This document shows, in pieces, positions 7,223-15,930 of a stretch of DNA of 64,000 bases. Position 1 is the stretch's first letter; the number at the start of each line of letters is the position of its first letter. Both the position numbers and the translations under genes were made by a program. The stretch is from GCA-003244245 sp963712995. Lineage in GTDB: Bacteria > Actinomycetota > Actinomycetes > Mycobacteriales > Pseudonocardiaceae. The stretch lies in the NCBI GenBank assembly GCA_963712995.1, contig CAVQKH010000037.1, positions 1-64,000 of the forward strand, in the 5' to 3' direction. The notes beneath the pieces are model-generated. The model ran no database searches. It was not told the DNA's origin and saw nothing but the letters and a program-made list of their open reading frames with translations.

Positions 7223-7465
7223 CCGAGGAACATCGCGGAAGAACGCGACCTGGAGCGCCTGCGGATGTGCGTCCGAGAGCTGCGGGCTGCGTTGCGGCCT
7301 GAGCGGTCTTCTACATTGAGGTCCAGCGCCGGACGGAGCTGGAAGCCGTGTTCCCCGGAAGAGATGCCCGCTATACAGCTGGATGGCTATCAGTGGGTTC
7401 GGGTCCGAGTCCCTGGCGGTGCACCCGATCCTGGCAGCTATTTATTTGCGACGCACAGGCGGCGG
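7223..7465. other. No supported gene
   Basis: A plus-strand frame near 7231-7310 reads as a short charged helix (AEERDLERLRMCVRELRAAL) but has no clear start, and nothing downstream looks coding. It may be a fragment of a gene once driven by the 7193-7222 promoter-like box. Confidence 0.35.
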
Positions 7466-7862
7466 CTACTGCTCCCGCTGTTCGGGTATCGGGGGCAGCA
7501 CCGGCAGGCGCCGTACTCGAAGCCGACTCCGCTCGAGCACCACGATGGCCCTTTGGCCAAGGTCATCGTGCAGCCGGGGAAGGTTCGCCAACAGAACAGC
7601 GGCCTGGTCGTCCGGCCTCATGGGTTCGTAGGTGCGCAACAGCACGAATGACGGCGCTACCGTGCACTGCCGATAGCAATTCGCCAAAATCGGTGTCCTC
7701 GGACACGAGGACGAACGCGTGCTGCCGCGCGAACTCCAAGATCATGGAGTCGGTGGCGTGCTGTAGCTCGTGATCACGGACGTGAGCCGCGTGGATACCA
7801 GCATCACGGAGCAACTGCGCAACACGATGCGAGAGGTTGGAGTCGAGAAGGAACTTCATCAC
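7466..7862 (-). pseudogene. DUF5615 PIN-like toxin with frameshift
   Basis: The first frame from ATG 7862 reads MKFLLDSNLSHRVAQLL, then HAAHVRDHELQHATD and VLVSEDTDFGELLSAVHG, the standard DUF5615 N-terminal half including the acidic residues of the PIN-like core. At about 7657-7661 the family sequence continues in another frame as APSFVLLRTYEPMRP...RAIVVLERSRLRVRRLPVLP, which is the normal DUF5615 C-terminal half and stops at 7466. A one-base insertion or two-base loss in the GGTAGCGCC stretch separates the halves. The start overlaps the antitoxin stop by four bases. As written, the toxin is inactivated. Confidence 0.8.
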
Positions 7863-8086
7863 CGAGCTGCCAGTGGCAGCTCACGCTCCTGAACCGCAGC
7901 AGCGGCGTACTCCAGAGCAGCCAGGATGTCCTCGGGCTCCAGATCAGGAAAATCCTCCAGGATCTCCCCTGTCTCACGCCCGGCCGCCAGCTGGCCCAGC
8001 ACTGTACTGACCGGGATGCGCAGGTCACGGATGCACGGCAGCCCGCCCATCTTCTCGTGGTCGATGGTGATTCGATTAAACGCCAT
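7859..8086 (-). CDS. DUF433 family antitoxin
   Basis: A 75-residue DUF433 protein: ITIDHEKMGGLPCIRDLRIPV is the conserved N-terminal segment, followed by VLGQLAAGRETGEILEDFP and LEPEDILAALEYAA, a winged-helix-like fold that typically neutralises a cognate DUF5615 nuclease and represses its own promoter. ATG 8086 is preceded by GGAGG at good spacing. ATGA overlaps the toxin start. Its partner is frameshifted, so the antitoxin may be an orphan. Confidence 0.85.
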   Translation of the reverse strand: MAFNRITIDHEKMGGLPCIRDLRIPVSTVLGQLAAGRETGEILEDFPDLEPEDILAALEYAAAAVQERELPLAAR

Positions 8087-8429
8087 GGTTGTGACCTCCA
8101 ATGATCATACTAAACCTGAGGCAGTTCGTCGTCTGGTTGCCTCGGTTGATGCCTACGGTCGGTTACATCGGCGATCTTATGGGCATGGTGTGCCCGCCGC
8201 CGAGGATGACGGCGTAGGACCGGTTGCGTCGACGGTTCTTGGGGCCTTGTCCATCTGGAGGTCAACCACCGCCACGAACGTCTCATCGACGGCCTGCTGT
8301 ACTCGCCAGCAGCGATCAGCGCCTCGCCGAGTACCGTCACGTCGACCTCGCCGCCATCGCCCGGCCGATTCGGCCGCACCTCTCCTGGCCGCGGAGCGGG
8401 CCTGGGCCTGAACGGTGATCTGCTGGGAG
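8087..8429. other. Intergenic, no supported gene
   Basis: The promoter of the DUF433 gene must lie at the left edge. Several short frames on both strands look coding only in patches (for example EYRHVDLAAIARPI near 8327-8370 on the plus strand) and may be debris of an older gene. Nothing can be named. Confidence 0.35.
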
Positions 8430-8987
8430 TTAAGGCGCTGCCTGCCGTCCGCGTTGTGGACCGATTCCCTGTCCACCAGGCGAGATTGAGGTCTTCCCTA
8501 GCGACTGGGAGGCACTTCCCAAGGCTTCTGACGTGTTCACCAGTGATCCTGATGTGTTGATCAGGGATTGGGAGGTGTCCTTCAACGAGGCGTCAATCTT
8601 CTGCGCGGAACCCCGGATCGACTGTAGCGAAGCGGTGACGTCGGCCACCTGACCAGGAACCGGCTTCAAGGCGGTGTCGATGTCGGTCAGTGCGGAGTTG
8701 ATCGTTTGAATGTAAGTGGGCAGCGGCTGGACATCAGCCGTGGCTCCTGTCACTGAGCTAGACGCCGTAAACAATCCATTATCGATCGATTCAAGTGCCC
8801 GGACAATTCCGATCAAAAAGCCGATGACGACGACCACAACAATGAGTCCGAGTGTAGCGAAAATCCACAGGAACCGGGCGAACGAAGTGGTGGCAACAGA
8901 ATCCGAAGTGCTTGTCGACGAGGTGGGGACGCGATGAGCGCCAACGCTCGGGCTGCCGGATCGGCGTGCCACTTGTCCTCTTATCAT
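8430..8987 (-). CDS. Membrane-anchored heptad-repeat protein
   Basis: A 185-residue protein starting at ATG 8987 after a strong AGGAGG. A cytoplasmic N-terminus of about 30 residues (basic, then Ser/Thr-rich) leads to one membrane segment (FLWIFATLGLIVVVVVIGFL). An extracellular helical region follows with repeated SLxxTSxSL units (SLKDTSQSLINTSGSLVNTS), likely a trimeric or dimeric coiled coil. No enzyme motif is seen. It is somewhat similar in layout to actinobacterial proteins of the MCE-associated or methyl-accepting-like type, but no family is assigned. The C-terminus (GGQGIGPQRGRQAAP) may be out of its original frame. Confidence 0.5.
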   Translation of the reverse strand: MIRGQVARRSGSPSVGAHRVPTSSTSTSDSVATTSFARFLWIFATLGLIVVVVVIGFLIGIVRALESIDNGLFTASSSVTGATADVQPLPTYIQTINSALTDIDTALKPVPGQVADVTASLQSIRGSAQKIDASLKDTSQSLINTSGSLVNTSEALGSASQSLGKTSISPGGQGIGPQRGRQAAP

Positions 8988-9255
8988 CCTCCGTCCTCCT
9001 AGTACAGCGATGTGGCGGATTATCAGCTTCACTCCGACCCTAACATCGATGCAGCGAGACGTCAGATCAGCGTCGACATCGATACCGGACATCGCATCGC
9101 GTTACATCAGTGTCACACTGCGTCGGTGCGCACCCGATGTCTCTGGACGTCAGTCTCGATCAACTGGGTGTCGTGGGTTTCCCGGCCGAGCGGCAGCCAA
9201 GGCGGTCCTGACCTGGCGCCGCCGCACCAGGCGCTGACCACCGCAGCGCAGTACA

Positions 9256-9657
9256 GTGGCTGAGGTGTGGGGAGGAGCCGGCACGGCTCGACATCGGTGG
9301 CTACTGATCGTCGCTGTGGCTGCGGGCCTGGTCGGTATGCACCATCTGGTGCACGAGCATGCTGCGCAGCCGAGCGCGACACGCATCGCGCATGCGGTCT
9401 CGAATCCGGTGCCGGTGAGCTCGACTGCGGTCGTGGCCTTGCCGGCCGACTGCTGTGATCACATGGACCTGGTCGGGCATCTCTGTTTGGCCGTGTTGAC
9501 GGCCGTCGTCTCCCTGACGGCCGCGCTGATCTTTGCGGCAGCTCGGGCTCGATCCCTGGAAATGGGGCATGTGCTGGCAGCCGTAAGGGCGGTGGAGGCG
9601 CGGGCACCGCCCATCGACAGTGCCCGGTTTACCCGGCTCTGTGTGCTGAGGCGCTGA
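9256..9657 (+). CDS. DUF6153-like small membrane protein
   Basis: A 133-residue protein with GTG start. An N-terminal membrane segment (WLLIVAVAAGLVGMHHLVHEH) runs straight into a His-rich stretch, then a CCDH motif, a second membrane segment (LCLAVLTAVVSLTAALIFAAA) and a basic tail. This layout matches the actinobacterial DUF6153 group, commonly found beside DUF305 lipoproteins and copper-responsive genes. His, Cys and Met residues near the membrane suggest metal binding, which is inferred. It is 60 bases upstream of the DUF305 gene in the same direction. Confidence 0.6.
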   Translation: MAEVWGGAGTARHRWLLIVAVAAGLVGMHHLVHEHAAQPSATRIAHAVSNPVPVSSTAVVALPADCCDHMDLVGHLCLAVLTAVVSLTAALIFAAARARSLEMGHVLAAVRAVEARAPPIDSARFTRLCVLRR

Positions 9658-9717
9658 TCATCGCTGATTTTCAAATGATCAGTTTTCAGTCGACTCAGCA
9701 CGAAGAGGAGTACATCC

Positions 9718-10323
9718 ATGATCACCCGCAGAATCATGACCTTGGTTACGGCTGCGGCCGTTGTCCTGCCCGTTGGTGCAGTGCTCGGTGGGTGCGGCAC
9801 CAACGCGGCCCCGCCCGCGACCAGCTCGGTAGTCGATAAGGCCCACAACCAGGCCGATATTGCGTTCGCTCAAGGCATGATTCCCCATCATGCCCAAGCC
9901 GTCGTCATGTCCACGATGGCTGCTCAACATGCAGCATCACCTCAGGTGAAGGACCTCGCCGCCCGCATCCAGGCCGCTCAGCAACCCGAAATCGATCAGA
10001 TGAGCGGATTCCTGCGTGCGTGGAACGCTCCGGTTCCCGCCAATGGTGCCCAGAGCGGGATGGGGCAGATGGATCACAGCGCTGGCGCTGCGATGCCCGG
10101 CATGATGTCCGGTGATCAGATGCGCCGGCTCGGGCAGGCCTCCGGCAAGGTGTTCGACCGGATGTTCCTGCAGATGATGATCGCTCATCATCAAGGGGCC
10201 GTCACGATGGCCAAGACCGAGCTCAGCGACGGACAAAATCCCGACGCCCGCCAACTCGCCCAGCGCATCATCGACGCCCAACAGCGCGAGATCACCGAAA
10301 TGCGAACCCTCCTCGGCGGGTAG
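9718..10323 (+). CDS. DUF305 lipoprotein
   Basis: A 201-residue secreted protein. A signal peptide ends in a lipobox (VLGGCG, Cys about residue 25), so it should be anchored outside the membrane. Two DUF305 repeats follow, each with the paired His motif: FAQGMIPHHAQAV and FLQMMIAHHQGAVTMA. A Met/Gly/His-rich linker (SGMGQMDHSAGAAMPGMM) lies between them. DUF305 is a ferritin-like four-helix family often induced by copper or other metals. GGAG-type spacing precedes the ATG. Together with the DUF6153-like neighbours it suggests extracytoplasmic metal handling; the metal is not known. Confidence 0.85.
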   Translation: MITRRIMTLVTAAAVVLPVGAVLGGCGTNAAPPATSSVVDKAHNQADIAFAQGMIPHHAQAVVMSTMAAQHAASPQVKDLAARIQAAQQPEIDQMSGFLRAWNAPVPANGAQSGMGQMDHSAGAAMPGMMSGDQMRRLGQASGKVFDRMFLQMMIAHHQGAVTMAKTELSDGQNPDARQLAQRIIDAQQREITEMRTLLGG

Positions 10324-10475
10324 CGACCCGCCGGCGGTGGACGCTGTGGTGCACATCGCCAATTACTTGTGACGCTGTGTCCCCAATCAGTTCCGGCTGG
10401 TCACGATCGAGTGAGAATTGTGCTTGCTGGGTCTGCGCATGCGCGGTGCCTCTGTCGTCGTCGTAGGGTGGCGGC

Positions 10476-10910
10476 GTGAGGGGAGAGGGGAGGGGCGTCC
10501 GTCGGCGGACGTTGAGCATTGGCCTCCTCCTCTGGGCCCTTGTCGCATTCTCGATGATGCAGTTCGCCGAGTGCCCGATTGCTCTCGGTGCTGAATCGCA
10601 CGGCACCGCTCATCCTCACGCGGAGCAGGCTCATAGCGGGGCTGCTCATGACGGTTCGGAGAGGATTGGGCCGGCTGGTGACCGGTGCCATCACGACACC
10701 GGTCACCAGCACATGGATTCCGCGGAGAAGCTGTACGCCTCGCCGCGCCGGGTTGTCGATCAGGTGTCCACCCCGGTCGGCTTCGACACGTCAGCAGCCG
10801 GTGCCCTGGTCTTGCTCGGAGTCCGGTGGCGAGGCCCGCCCTCCTCGGTTTCTCCCTGGTTCCCCACGGGACGTCACATCCTGATCTCCAGTTGCGTCGC
10901 GCGGAGCTGA
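10476..10910 (+). CDS. Small His-rich membrane protein, DUF6153-like
   Basis: A 144-residue protein with GTG start after GGTGGCG. One membrane segment near residues 12-30 (LSIGLLLWALVAFSMMQF) is followed by an exported-looking His-rich stretch (HGTAHPHAEQAHSGAAHDG, then CHHDTGHQH) and a hydrophobic C-terminal part. It resembles the gene at 9256 in layout, though similarity is low. A putative metal-binding membrane protein of the same group as its two upstream neighbours; function inferred only from composition. Confidence 0.5.
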   Translation: MRGEGRGVRRRTLSIGLLLWALVAFSMMQFAECPIALGAESHGTAHPHAEQAHSGAAHDGSERIGPAGDRCHHDTGHQHMDSAEKLYASPRRVVDQVSTPVGFDTSAAGALVLLGVRWRGPPSSVSPWFPTGRHILISSCVARS

Positions 10911-11011
10911 GGCGCGCCGCCGCGACAACCTGATCGCCTGCCGGCAGGGCAGACGCAGGTTGCCGCTGCGTGCCGACGCCCGCGTCATCCGTTCCAGGAG
11001 AGAACAGGTTC

Positions 11012-12148
11012 ATGGAGACAATGTTCAACCGCGCGCTCGGCGCGCGGCAGATCAGTCCGTCCCCCGCCCGCGTATTGACCACCGGCTATGCGCCGCGCTG
11101 TGCCACAGTCGCCGGTGCGGTAGGCAGTACCCCGGTGCTGTGGATCGACCGGCCGCTCAACCCGGAAGGGCGCGGTTTCTGGGCGAAACTCGAAGGGCAT
11201 AACCCGGGTGGGATCAAGGACCGCCCCGCGCTACACATGATCCAGCGCGCCCGCGAGCGCGGTGACCTGCGACCAGGCGGGATGATCGTCGAATCGACGA
11301 GCGGGACGTTCGGATTGGGACTGGCGCTGTCCGGCATCTCCTACGGGCACCCGCTGACGCTGGTCACGGATCCGGGCCTGGAGCCGATCATGCACCGGCT
11401 GCTGGTCGCCTACGGGGCACGGATCGACGTCGTCAGCACGCCTCATCCCACCGGGGGCTGGCAGGAGGCCCGGCGGCAGCGGGTGGGCGAGCTGCTGGCC
11501 GAGCATTCGGGCTCGTTCTGCCCGGACCAGTATCACAACCCGGACAACGTGGCCGGGTACACACCGCTGGCGCTGGAACTGGTCGCTCAGCTGGGCCGGG
11601 TCGACGTGCTGGTGTGCTCGGTGGGCACCGGCGGTCATTCCGCCGGGGTGAGTCGGGTGCTGCGGGAGTTCTTCCCGCAGCTGCGCCTGGTCGGCGTCGA
11701 CACGGTGGGTTCCACGATCTTCGGGCAACCCGCTCGGACCCGGTTGATGCGGGGGCTGGGATCGAGCATCTACCCGCGCAACATCGACTACGCCGCCTTC
11801 GACGAGGTGCATTGGGTCGCGCCCGGCGAGGCAGTTCGCGCAGCTCGGTTGCTTGCCGCCGCGCAGTACGCCAGCGGCGGCTGGAGCGTGGGCGCGGTCG
11901 CCCTGGTGGCGGGCTGGCTGGCCCGGACCGAGGAGCCGGATGTCCGGATAGCGGCGGTGTTCCCTGACGGTCCGCACCGCTACTTCGACACGGTGTTCAA
12001 CGACGACTACTGCCACCTCCATGGGTTGCTGACCGCGCAGCTCCCGGTCGAACCCGATGAGATCGCCCACCCCAGCGAGCGCGAGGTGGTGCGGTGGACC
12101 CGCTGTCGTCGCGTGCTCGACCCGAGGGCCGGGGAGGAGGGCCGCTGA
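11012..12148 (+). CDS. PLP-dependent cysteine synthase-like enzyme
   Basis: A 378-residue fold type II PLP enzyme. The Schiff-base lysine sits in NPGGIKDRPA (K69), the substrate loop reads ESTSGTFG (about 93-100), and the phosphate-binding loop is SVGTGGHSAG. The usual TSGNTG loop of O-acetylserine sulfhydrylase is altered to TSGTFG, so the acceptor may differ, as in 2,3-diaminopropionate-forming SbnA-like enzymes. The ATG at 11012 is preceded by AGGAGAG; an upstream in-frame start at 10970 lacks one. It overlaps the MFS gene by TGATG, so product formation and export are probably coupled. Exact product unknown. Confidence 0.8.
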   Translation: METMFNRALGARQISPSPARVLTTGYAPRCATVAGAVGSTPVLWIDRPLNPEGRGFWAKLEGHNPGGIKDRPALHMIQRARERGDLRPGGMIVESTSGTFGLGLALSGISYGHPLTLVTDPGLEPIMHRLLVAYGARIDVVSTPHPTGGWQEARRQRVGELLAEHSGSFCPDQYHNPDNVAGYTPLALELVAQLGRVDVLVCSVGTGGHSAGVSRVLREFFPQLRLVGVDTVGSTIFGQPARTRLMRGLGSSIYPRNIDYAAFDEVHWVAPGEAVRAARLLAAAQYASGGWSVGAVALVAGWLARTEEPDVRIAAVFPDGPHRYFDTVFNDDYCHLHGLLTAQLPVEPDEIAHPSEREVVRWTRCRRVLDPRAGEEGR

Positions 12149-13437
12149 TGCGCACGATTGCGCAGTTCCGTTCCTTTGACCGGACGGTACAGCTGCTGCT
12201 GCTCAATCAGTTCAGCATCAACATCGGTTTTTACATGCTCATCCCGTACCTCGCCGGCTATTTGGCCGGTGATCTCGGGTTGGCCGTGTGGGTCGTCGGG
12301 TTGGTGCTTGGCGTCCGGAACTTCACCCAGCAAGGCATGTTCCTCATCGGCGGTACGCTGGCCGACCGACTGGGTTACAAACCGCTGATCGTGGCGGGCT
12401 TCGTGCTGCGTACCGCCGGCTTCGGGTTGTTGGGTCTGGTGGACTCGGTGCCCGCGCTCATCGCGGCCACGGCCGCCATTGGTTTCGCTGGGGCGCTGTT
12501 CAACCCCGCGGTCCGCGCCTACCTCGCGCACGACGCCGGTGAGCGGCGGGTGGAGGCCTTCGCGCTGTTCAACATCTTCTACCAGAGCGGGGTCCTGCTC
12601 GGACCGCTGCTCGGGCTGGCGCTGACCGGGATCGATTTCCGCCTCACGTGTGCCGTGGCAGCGGGTGTGTTCGCGGTGCTCAGCGTTGCGCAGCTGCGCT
12701 CGCTGCCGCAGCGCCGGGGCTGTGACACCACAGACGGCGACACCACGGACGGCGGGGCGAGCTCGGTGGTGACGCAGTGGCGTTCAGTGCTGGGTAACCG
12801 CTCGTTCGTGCTCTTCTCGATCGCGATGATCGGCAGTTACGTGCTGGCCTTCCAGGTCTACCTGGCCCTCCCTCTGGAGGTCCGTCGCCTCGCCGGCAAC
12901 GGCGTGGCCGGGACCGTCGGAGTGGCCGCCCTGTTCGCGGTCTCGGGACTGCTCACCATCGCCGGGCAGACCCGGATCACGGCGTGGTGCCGGCATCGCT
13001 GGGGCCCGGGTCGCTGCCTCGTGATGGGACTGGGTCTGATGGCTGCGGCGTTCCTCCCACCGCTGGCCACCGCGACCGCATCCGACGGCACCACGACACC
13101 GCCTACCGCGGTGCTGCTGGCGCCGCTGGTGCTCTCCGCGGCGTTGCTGGCCCTGGGCACCATCATCGTGTTCCCCTTCGAGATGGACACCATCGTCACG
13201 CTGTCCGGCAACCGGCTGGTGGCCACGCACTACGGCCTCTACAACACCGTGTGCGGGATCGGAATCATGCTCGGGAACCTGCTCACCGGCACCGCGTTGG
13301 ACCTGGGCCGGGCAACTGGCGTACCGGCGCTGCCCTGGCTGGCCCTGGCCGGCATCGGACTGCTCTGCGCCGCGGGTGTCGGCGGGCTCGACCGAGCGGG
13401 CCGGCTGCAGCGACCCGCTGCGGTCATGTCGGCGTGA
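12148..13437 (+). CDS. MFS exporter
   Basis: A 429-residue major facilitator protein with about 12 membrane segments. The loop between helices 2 and 3 carries a GGTLADRLGYKPL motif (MFS motif A), and NQFSINIGFYMLIPYLAGYL forms helix 1. Resemblance to MdtH-like drug or metabolite exporters is moderate. Its ATG shares a base with the stop codon of the PLP enzyme (TGATG), so it likely exports that enzyme's product or a relative. Substrate not known. Confidence 0.8.
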   Translation: MRTIAQFRSFDRTVQLLLLNQFSINIGFYMLIPYLAGYLAGDLGLAVWVVGLVLGVRNFTQQGMFLIGGTLADRLGYKPLIVAGFVLRTAGFGLLGLVDSVPALIAATAAIGFAGALFNPAVRAYLAHDAGERRVEAFALFNIFYQSGVLLGPLLGLALTGIDFRLTCAVAAGVFAVLSVAQLRSLPQRRGCDTTDGDTTDGGASSVVTQWRSVLGNRSFVLFSIAMIGSYVLAFQVYLALPLEVRRLAGNGVAGTVGVAALFAVSGLLTIAGQTRITAWCRHRWGPGRCLVMGLGLMAAAFLPPLATATASDGTTTPPTAVLLAPLVLSAALLALGTIIVFPFEMDTIVTLSGNRLVATHYGLYNTVCGIGIMLGNLLTGTALDLGRATGVPALPWLALAGIGLLCAAGVGGLDRAGRLQRPAAVMSA

Positions 13438-13535
13438 CCTCGGTGAATCCTGGGCGGTTCCCTGCAACTCACCTCGCGTGCGAACCTGGCTGGATATGGC
13501 CTATCGAGGGGTGGTAGGGAGGGAGGCCGGACGCG

Positions 13536-13886
13536 GTGACCGGATTCGTGGCAGCGTTGGTTCTTCTCGTGGTTGCCCTCACGCTGGCCGGTGCCGGTTA
13601 CGGGATCGCTTGGCTGGTCAGGGTGGCACCCACGGTCACCGCGGTCGGGCCGTTCCTGTCGGGGAGCGAGCCGAGTGAGCATGCGTTCTCCCGGTTCCAT
13701 GTCCGCTGGTACCCGTTGTCGATGGTGTACCTGGCGTTCGAGATGGAGATGCTGTTCATGTACCCGTGGACGCTGGTCATCGGGAAGATCGGCCCCGCGG
13801 CGGTGATCGAGATGTTCGTGTTCCTCGGAATCCTGCTGGCCGGGGTGGCCTATGCGTGGCGGGAGGGGGCGTTGCGGTGGGTCTGA
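13536..13886 (+). CDS. nuoA: NADH-quinone oxidoreductase subunit A-like
   Basis: A 116-residue NuoA with three membrane segments. The conserved first-loop region shows SEHAFSRFHVRWYPLSMVYLAFEMEMLFMYPW, split here as positions 47-78, with the acidic FEMEMLF helix typical of the family. The usual loop cysteine is absent, as position 47-55 reads PSEHAFSRF. GTG start after AGGGAGGGAGG. First gene of an eight-gene complex I-like operon; its stop lies inside the start of the next gene. Confidence 0.9.
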   Translation: MTGFVAALVLLVVALTLAGAGYGIAWLVRVAPTVTAVGPFLSGSEPSEHAFSRFHVRWYPLSMVYLAFEMEMLFMYPWTLVIGKIGPAAVIEMFVFLGILLAGVAYAWREGALRWV

Positions 13887-14986
13887 CCCGTCTCCTGCTG
13901 CGCGTCGCCGCTGAGCGCCCGCACGTGTTGCTGGTCGAAGTGCCGGGCGGAACCCGGGTCCGGCTTGCCGTGGAGCGAGAACTGCGGCAGCGGGGATGGC
14001 CGGCCGCAGCCAGCCCCGCAGACGCCGATGTCCTCGTCGTCGCCGGACCGCTCGGTCCGCGGTTGCAGCCCCTCACCGACCGGCTCTGGCAGCAGATCCC
14101 CGCCCCGCGGGCATGCCTGCACCTGCTCGAGCCAGACACCGTGCCCGCCGCGCTCGACAACGCTCGCAGCAGGTTGGCCCATGGCGGGGAGCCACCACCG
14201 ATCGTCAACGTCCCGGGTCCCGAGCACGGCGGTGGGCACGGCAGTCATGCACACGGTGGCCATCACGACATGGAGATGCCTGGTGGTCTGCCGATGGCGG
14301 ATCGGGGGGAGGACCGTGACGGGCTGATGCTCGATCAGCTGCATGTCCCGCTCGGCCCGCTGCTTCCGGAGTGGCCGGCGGGTCTGGTGGTGCATACGAC
14401 CCTGCAGGGAGACGTCATCCAGGCTGCCCGGATCGAGGTACTGCGCGCGGACGCTCGCCTGGACGATTTCTGGGGCGAGCCCTGGCATCGCGCGGCGGCC
14501 GGCGAGCCGGTGACTGCCGGTGACGCGGCCCGACGGCGCGTGGCTGCGCACCTGGACAGCCTCGCCCGGCTGCTCGCCGTCGTGGGCTGGTCGGACGCCG
14601 CGGTGCGCGCGCGGTGGCTGCGCGATGATGTCCTCGGCGGCGCCCACACCGGGCAGCTGATGCCACGGGCGCGGCGGCTGGCTCGCCGGCTGCGCGGTTC
14701 GCGCACGTTGCGCTGGCTCACCGACGGCGTCGGCGTCCTGCCCGGCGGGGATGCCAGTGCCCGTTGGCTGGCCTGGCTCGCCGGCATCGACCGGGCGCTC
14801 CCGGAGTTTGGGGGAGTGGGCCCGATCGCCGGTGTGCGCGAGCCCACCCGGGATCCCACTGCGCCGCTCGCCGTGCTGCCGGGGCTGCTGGAGGGTGCGG
14901 AGCTCGCCACCGCACGGCTGATCGTGGCCAGCCTGGACCCCGATGTCGCGGAGCTGCAGACAGCTGCGGAGGTGACCGGTGGCTGA
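13877..14986 (+). CDS. NuoB/NuoD-like fusion lacking iron-sulfur cysteines
   Basis: A 369-residue protein in the slot where nuoB-C-D should be. Residues 17-100 resemble NuoB: VLVVAGPLG at 52-60 and WQQIPAPRACLHLLEPD at 71-87. They have only one cysteine (C80), so the N2 4Fe-4S cluster cannot form in the normal way. A linker at 115-142 is His/Met-rich (EHGGGHGSHAHGGHHDMEM). From residue 151, LDQLHVPLGPLLPEWPAGL and LQGDVIQAARIEVLR resemble the N-terminal strands of NuoD/hydrogenase large subunits, but catalytic cysteines are absent. GTG 13877 overlaps nuoA by 10 bases. Fusion and degeneracy are seen; a structural capping or metal-sensing role is inferred. Confidence 0.65.
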   Translation: MGLTRLLLRVAAERPHVLLVEVPGGTRVRLAVERELRQRGWPAAASPADADVLVVAGPLGPRLQPLTDRLWQQIPAPRACLHLLEPDTVPAALDNARSRLAHGGEPPPIVNVPGPEHGGGHGSHAHGGHHDMEMPGGLPMADRGEDRDGLMLDQLHVPLGPLLPEWPAGLVVHTTLQGDVIQAARIEVLRADARLDDFWGEPWHRAAAGEPVTAGDAARRRVAAHLDSLARLLAVVGWSDAAVRARWLRDDVLGGAHTGQLMPRARRLARRLRGSRTLRWLTDGVGVLPGGDASARWLAWLAGIDRALPEFGGVGPIAGVREPTRDPTAPLAVLPGLLEGAELATARLIVASLDPDVAELQTAAEVTGG

Positions 14987-15908
14987 TCCCGCGTTGTGGA
15001 CGGTGCCCGTGCTCCCCGCGGTGCTCGCGGTGGTGGTGGTCGCCACGGTGGCTGTGGATGCCGCGCTGTCGAGCCGGGCCGGGGGGAGGACCGAGCCGGT
15101 CATGGGGGCTGCCGGTGCGCCGCTGCGCGAGGTGGCGCGGCTGCTCGTCGGCCAGCGCCGCAGCACCGTGGCTGCCGATGGGGTGCTGTGGCGGGCCGGT
15201 GTGATCACCCTGCCGGTCGCCGGGCTGCTCGCCGCGCTGGTGTTGCCACTGGGTTTCACCAGCGTGGCCGATCTCGGCGTCGGGGTGGTGTGGTTCAACG
15301 CGATGGAGATCCTCGCCTGGGCTGCGGTGTGGATGGCCGGTTGGGGGCCGAACTCGGCGTTGTCCCTGATCGGCGGCTACCGCTTCATCGCCCAGGGGCT
15401 GGCTTACGAGCTGCCGCACATGTTCGCGCTGATCACCGCGGCTACCGCGGCCGCAACGCTGCGGGTGGGTGGCATCGTGGAGGCGCAGGCCGGCCTGTGG
15501 TTCGTGGTGTGGATGCCCGTGGCGTTCGTCACCTACCTGCTCAGCGCGATGGCGATGGCGTTCTGGGGCCCGTTCGACGCCCCCGCCGGCCGCGACATCG
15601 CCGGCGGTGCGGCGGGGGAGCTGTCCGGCGTGGACCGGCTGCTGTTCCTCGGCGGGCGCTGGCTGCTCCTCGTGGTGGCCGCGGCCATGGCGGTACCGCT
15701 GTTCCTCGGTGGGGGCCACGGTCCGCTGCTGCCGGCGTGGCTGTGGACGATCGTCAAGACCGGTGCGGTGCTGGCCACGATCGTGTGGGTGGGCCGGCGG
15801 TTCCCGACCGTACGGATGGATCGGTTCGTCGAGCTCGCCTGGATGGTGCTCATCCCGCTGACCATCCTGCAGACCCTGGTCGTCGCTCTCGTGGTGCTGG
15901 GTCGATGA
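14979..15908 (+). CDS. nuoH: NADH-quinone oxidoreductase subunit H-like
   Basis: A 309-residue NuoH with eight membrane segments. The quinone-chamber helix reads GGYRFIAQGLAYELPHMF, keeping the conserved Glu. The next conserved loop reads PFDAPAGRDIAGGAAGELSG, the family's PFD...E...SG pattern, with EYSG replaced by ELSG. GTG start overlaps the upstream stop by 8 bases. NuoH normally links the quinone site to the proton path, so its conservation argues that the complex still couples something at this site even without the NADH module. Confidence 0.9.
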   Translation: MADPALWTVPVLPAVLAVVVVATVAVDAALSSRAGGRTEPVMGAAGAPLREVARLLVGQRRSTVAADGVLWRAGVITLPVAGLLAALVLPLGFTSVADLGVGVVWFNAMEILAWAAVWMAGWGPNSALSLIGGYRFIAQGLAYELPHMFALITAATAAATLRVGGIVEAQAGLWFVVWMPVAFVTYLLSAMAMAFWGPFDAPAGRDIAGGAAGELSGVDRLLFLGGRWLLLVVAAAMAVPLFLGGGHGPLLPAWLWTIVKTGAVLATIVWVGRRFPTVRMDRFVELAWMVLIPLTILQTLVVALVVLGR

Positions 15909-15930
15909 GCTCGACGAGGAGGTGCGTGCC

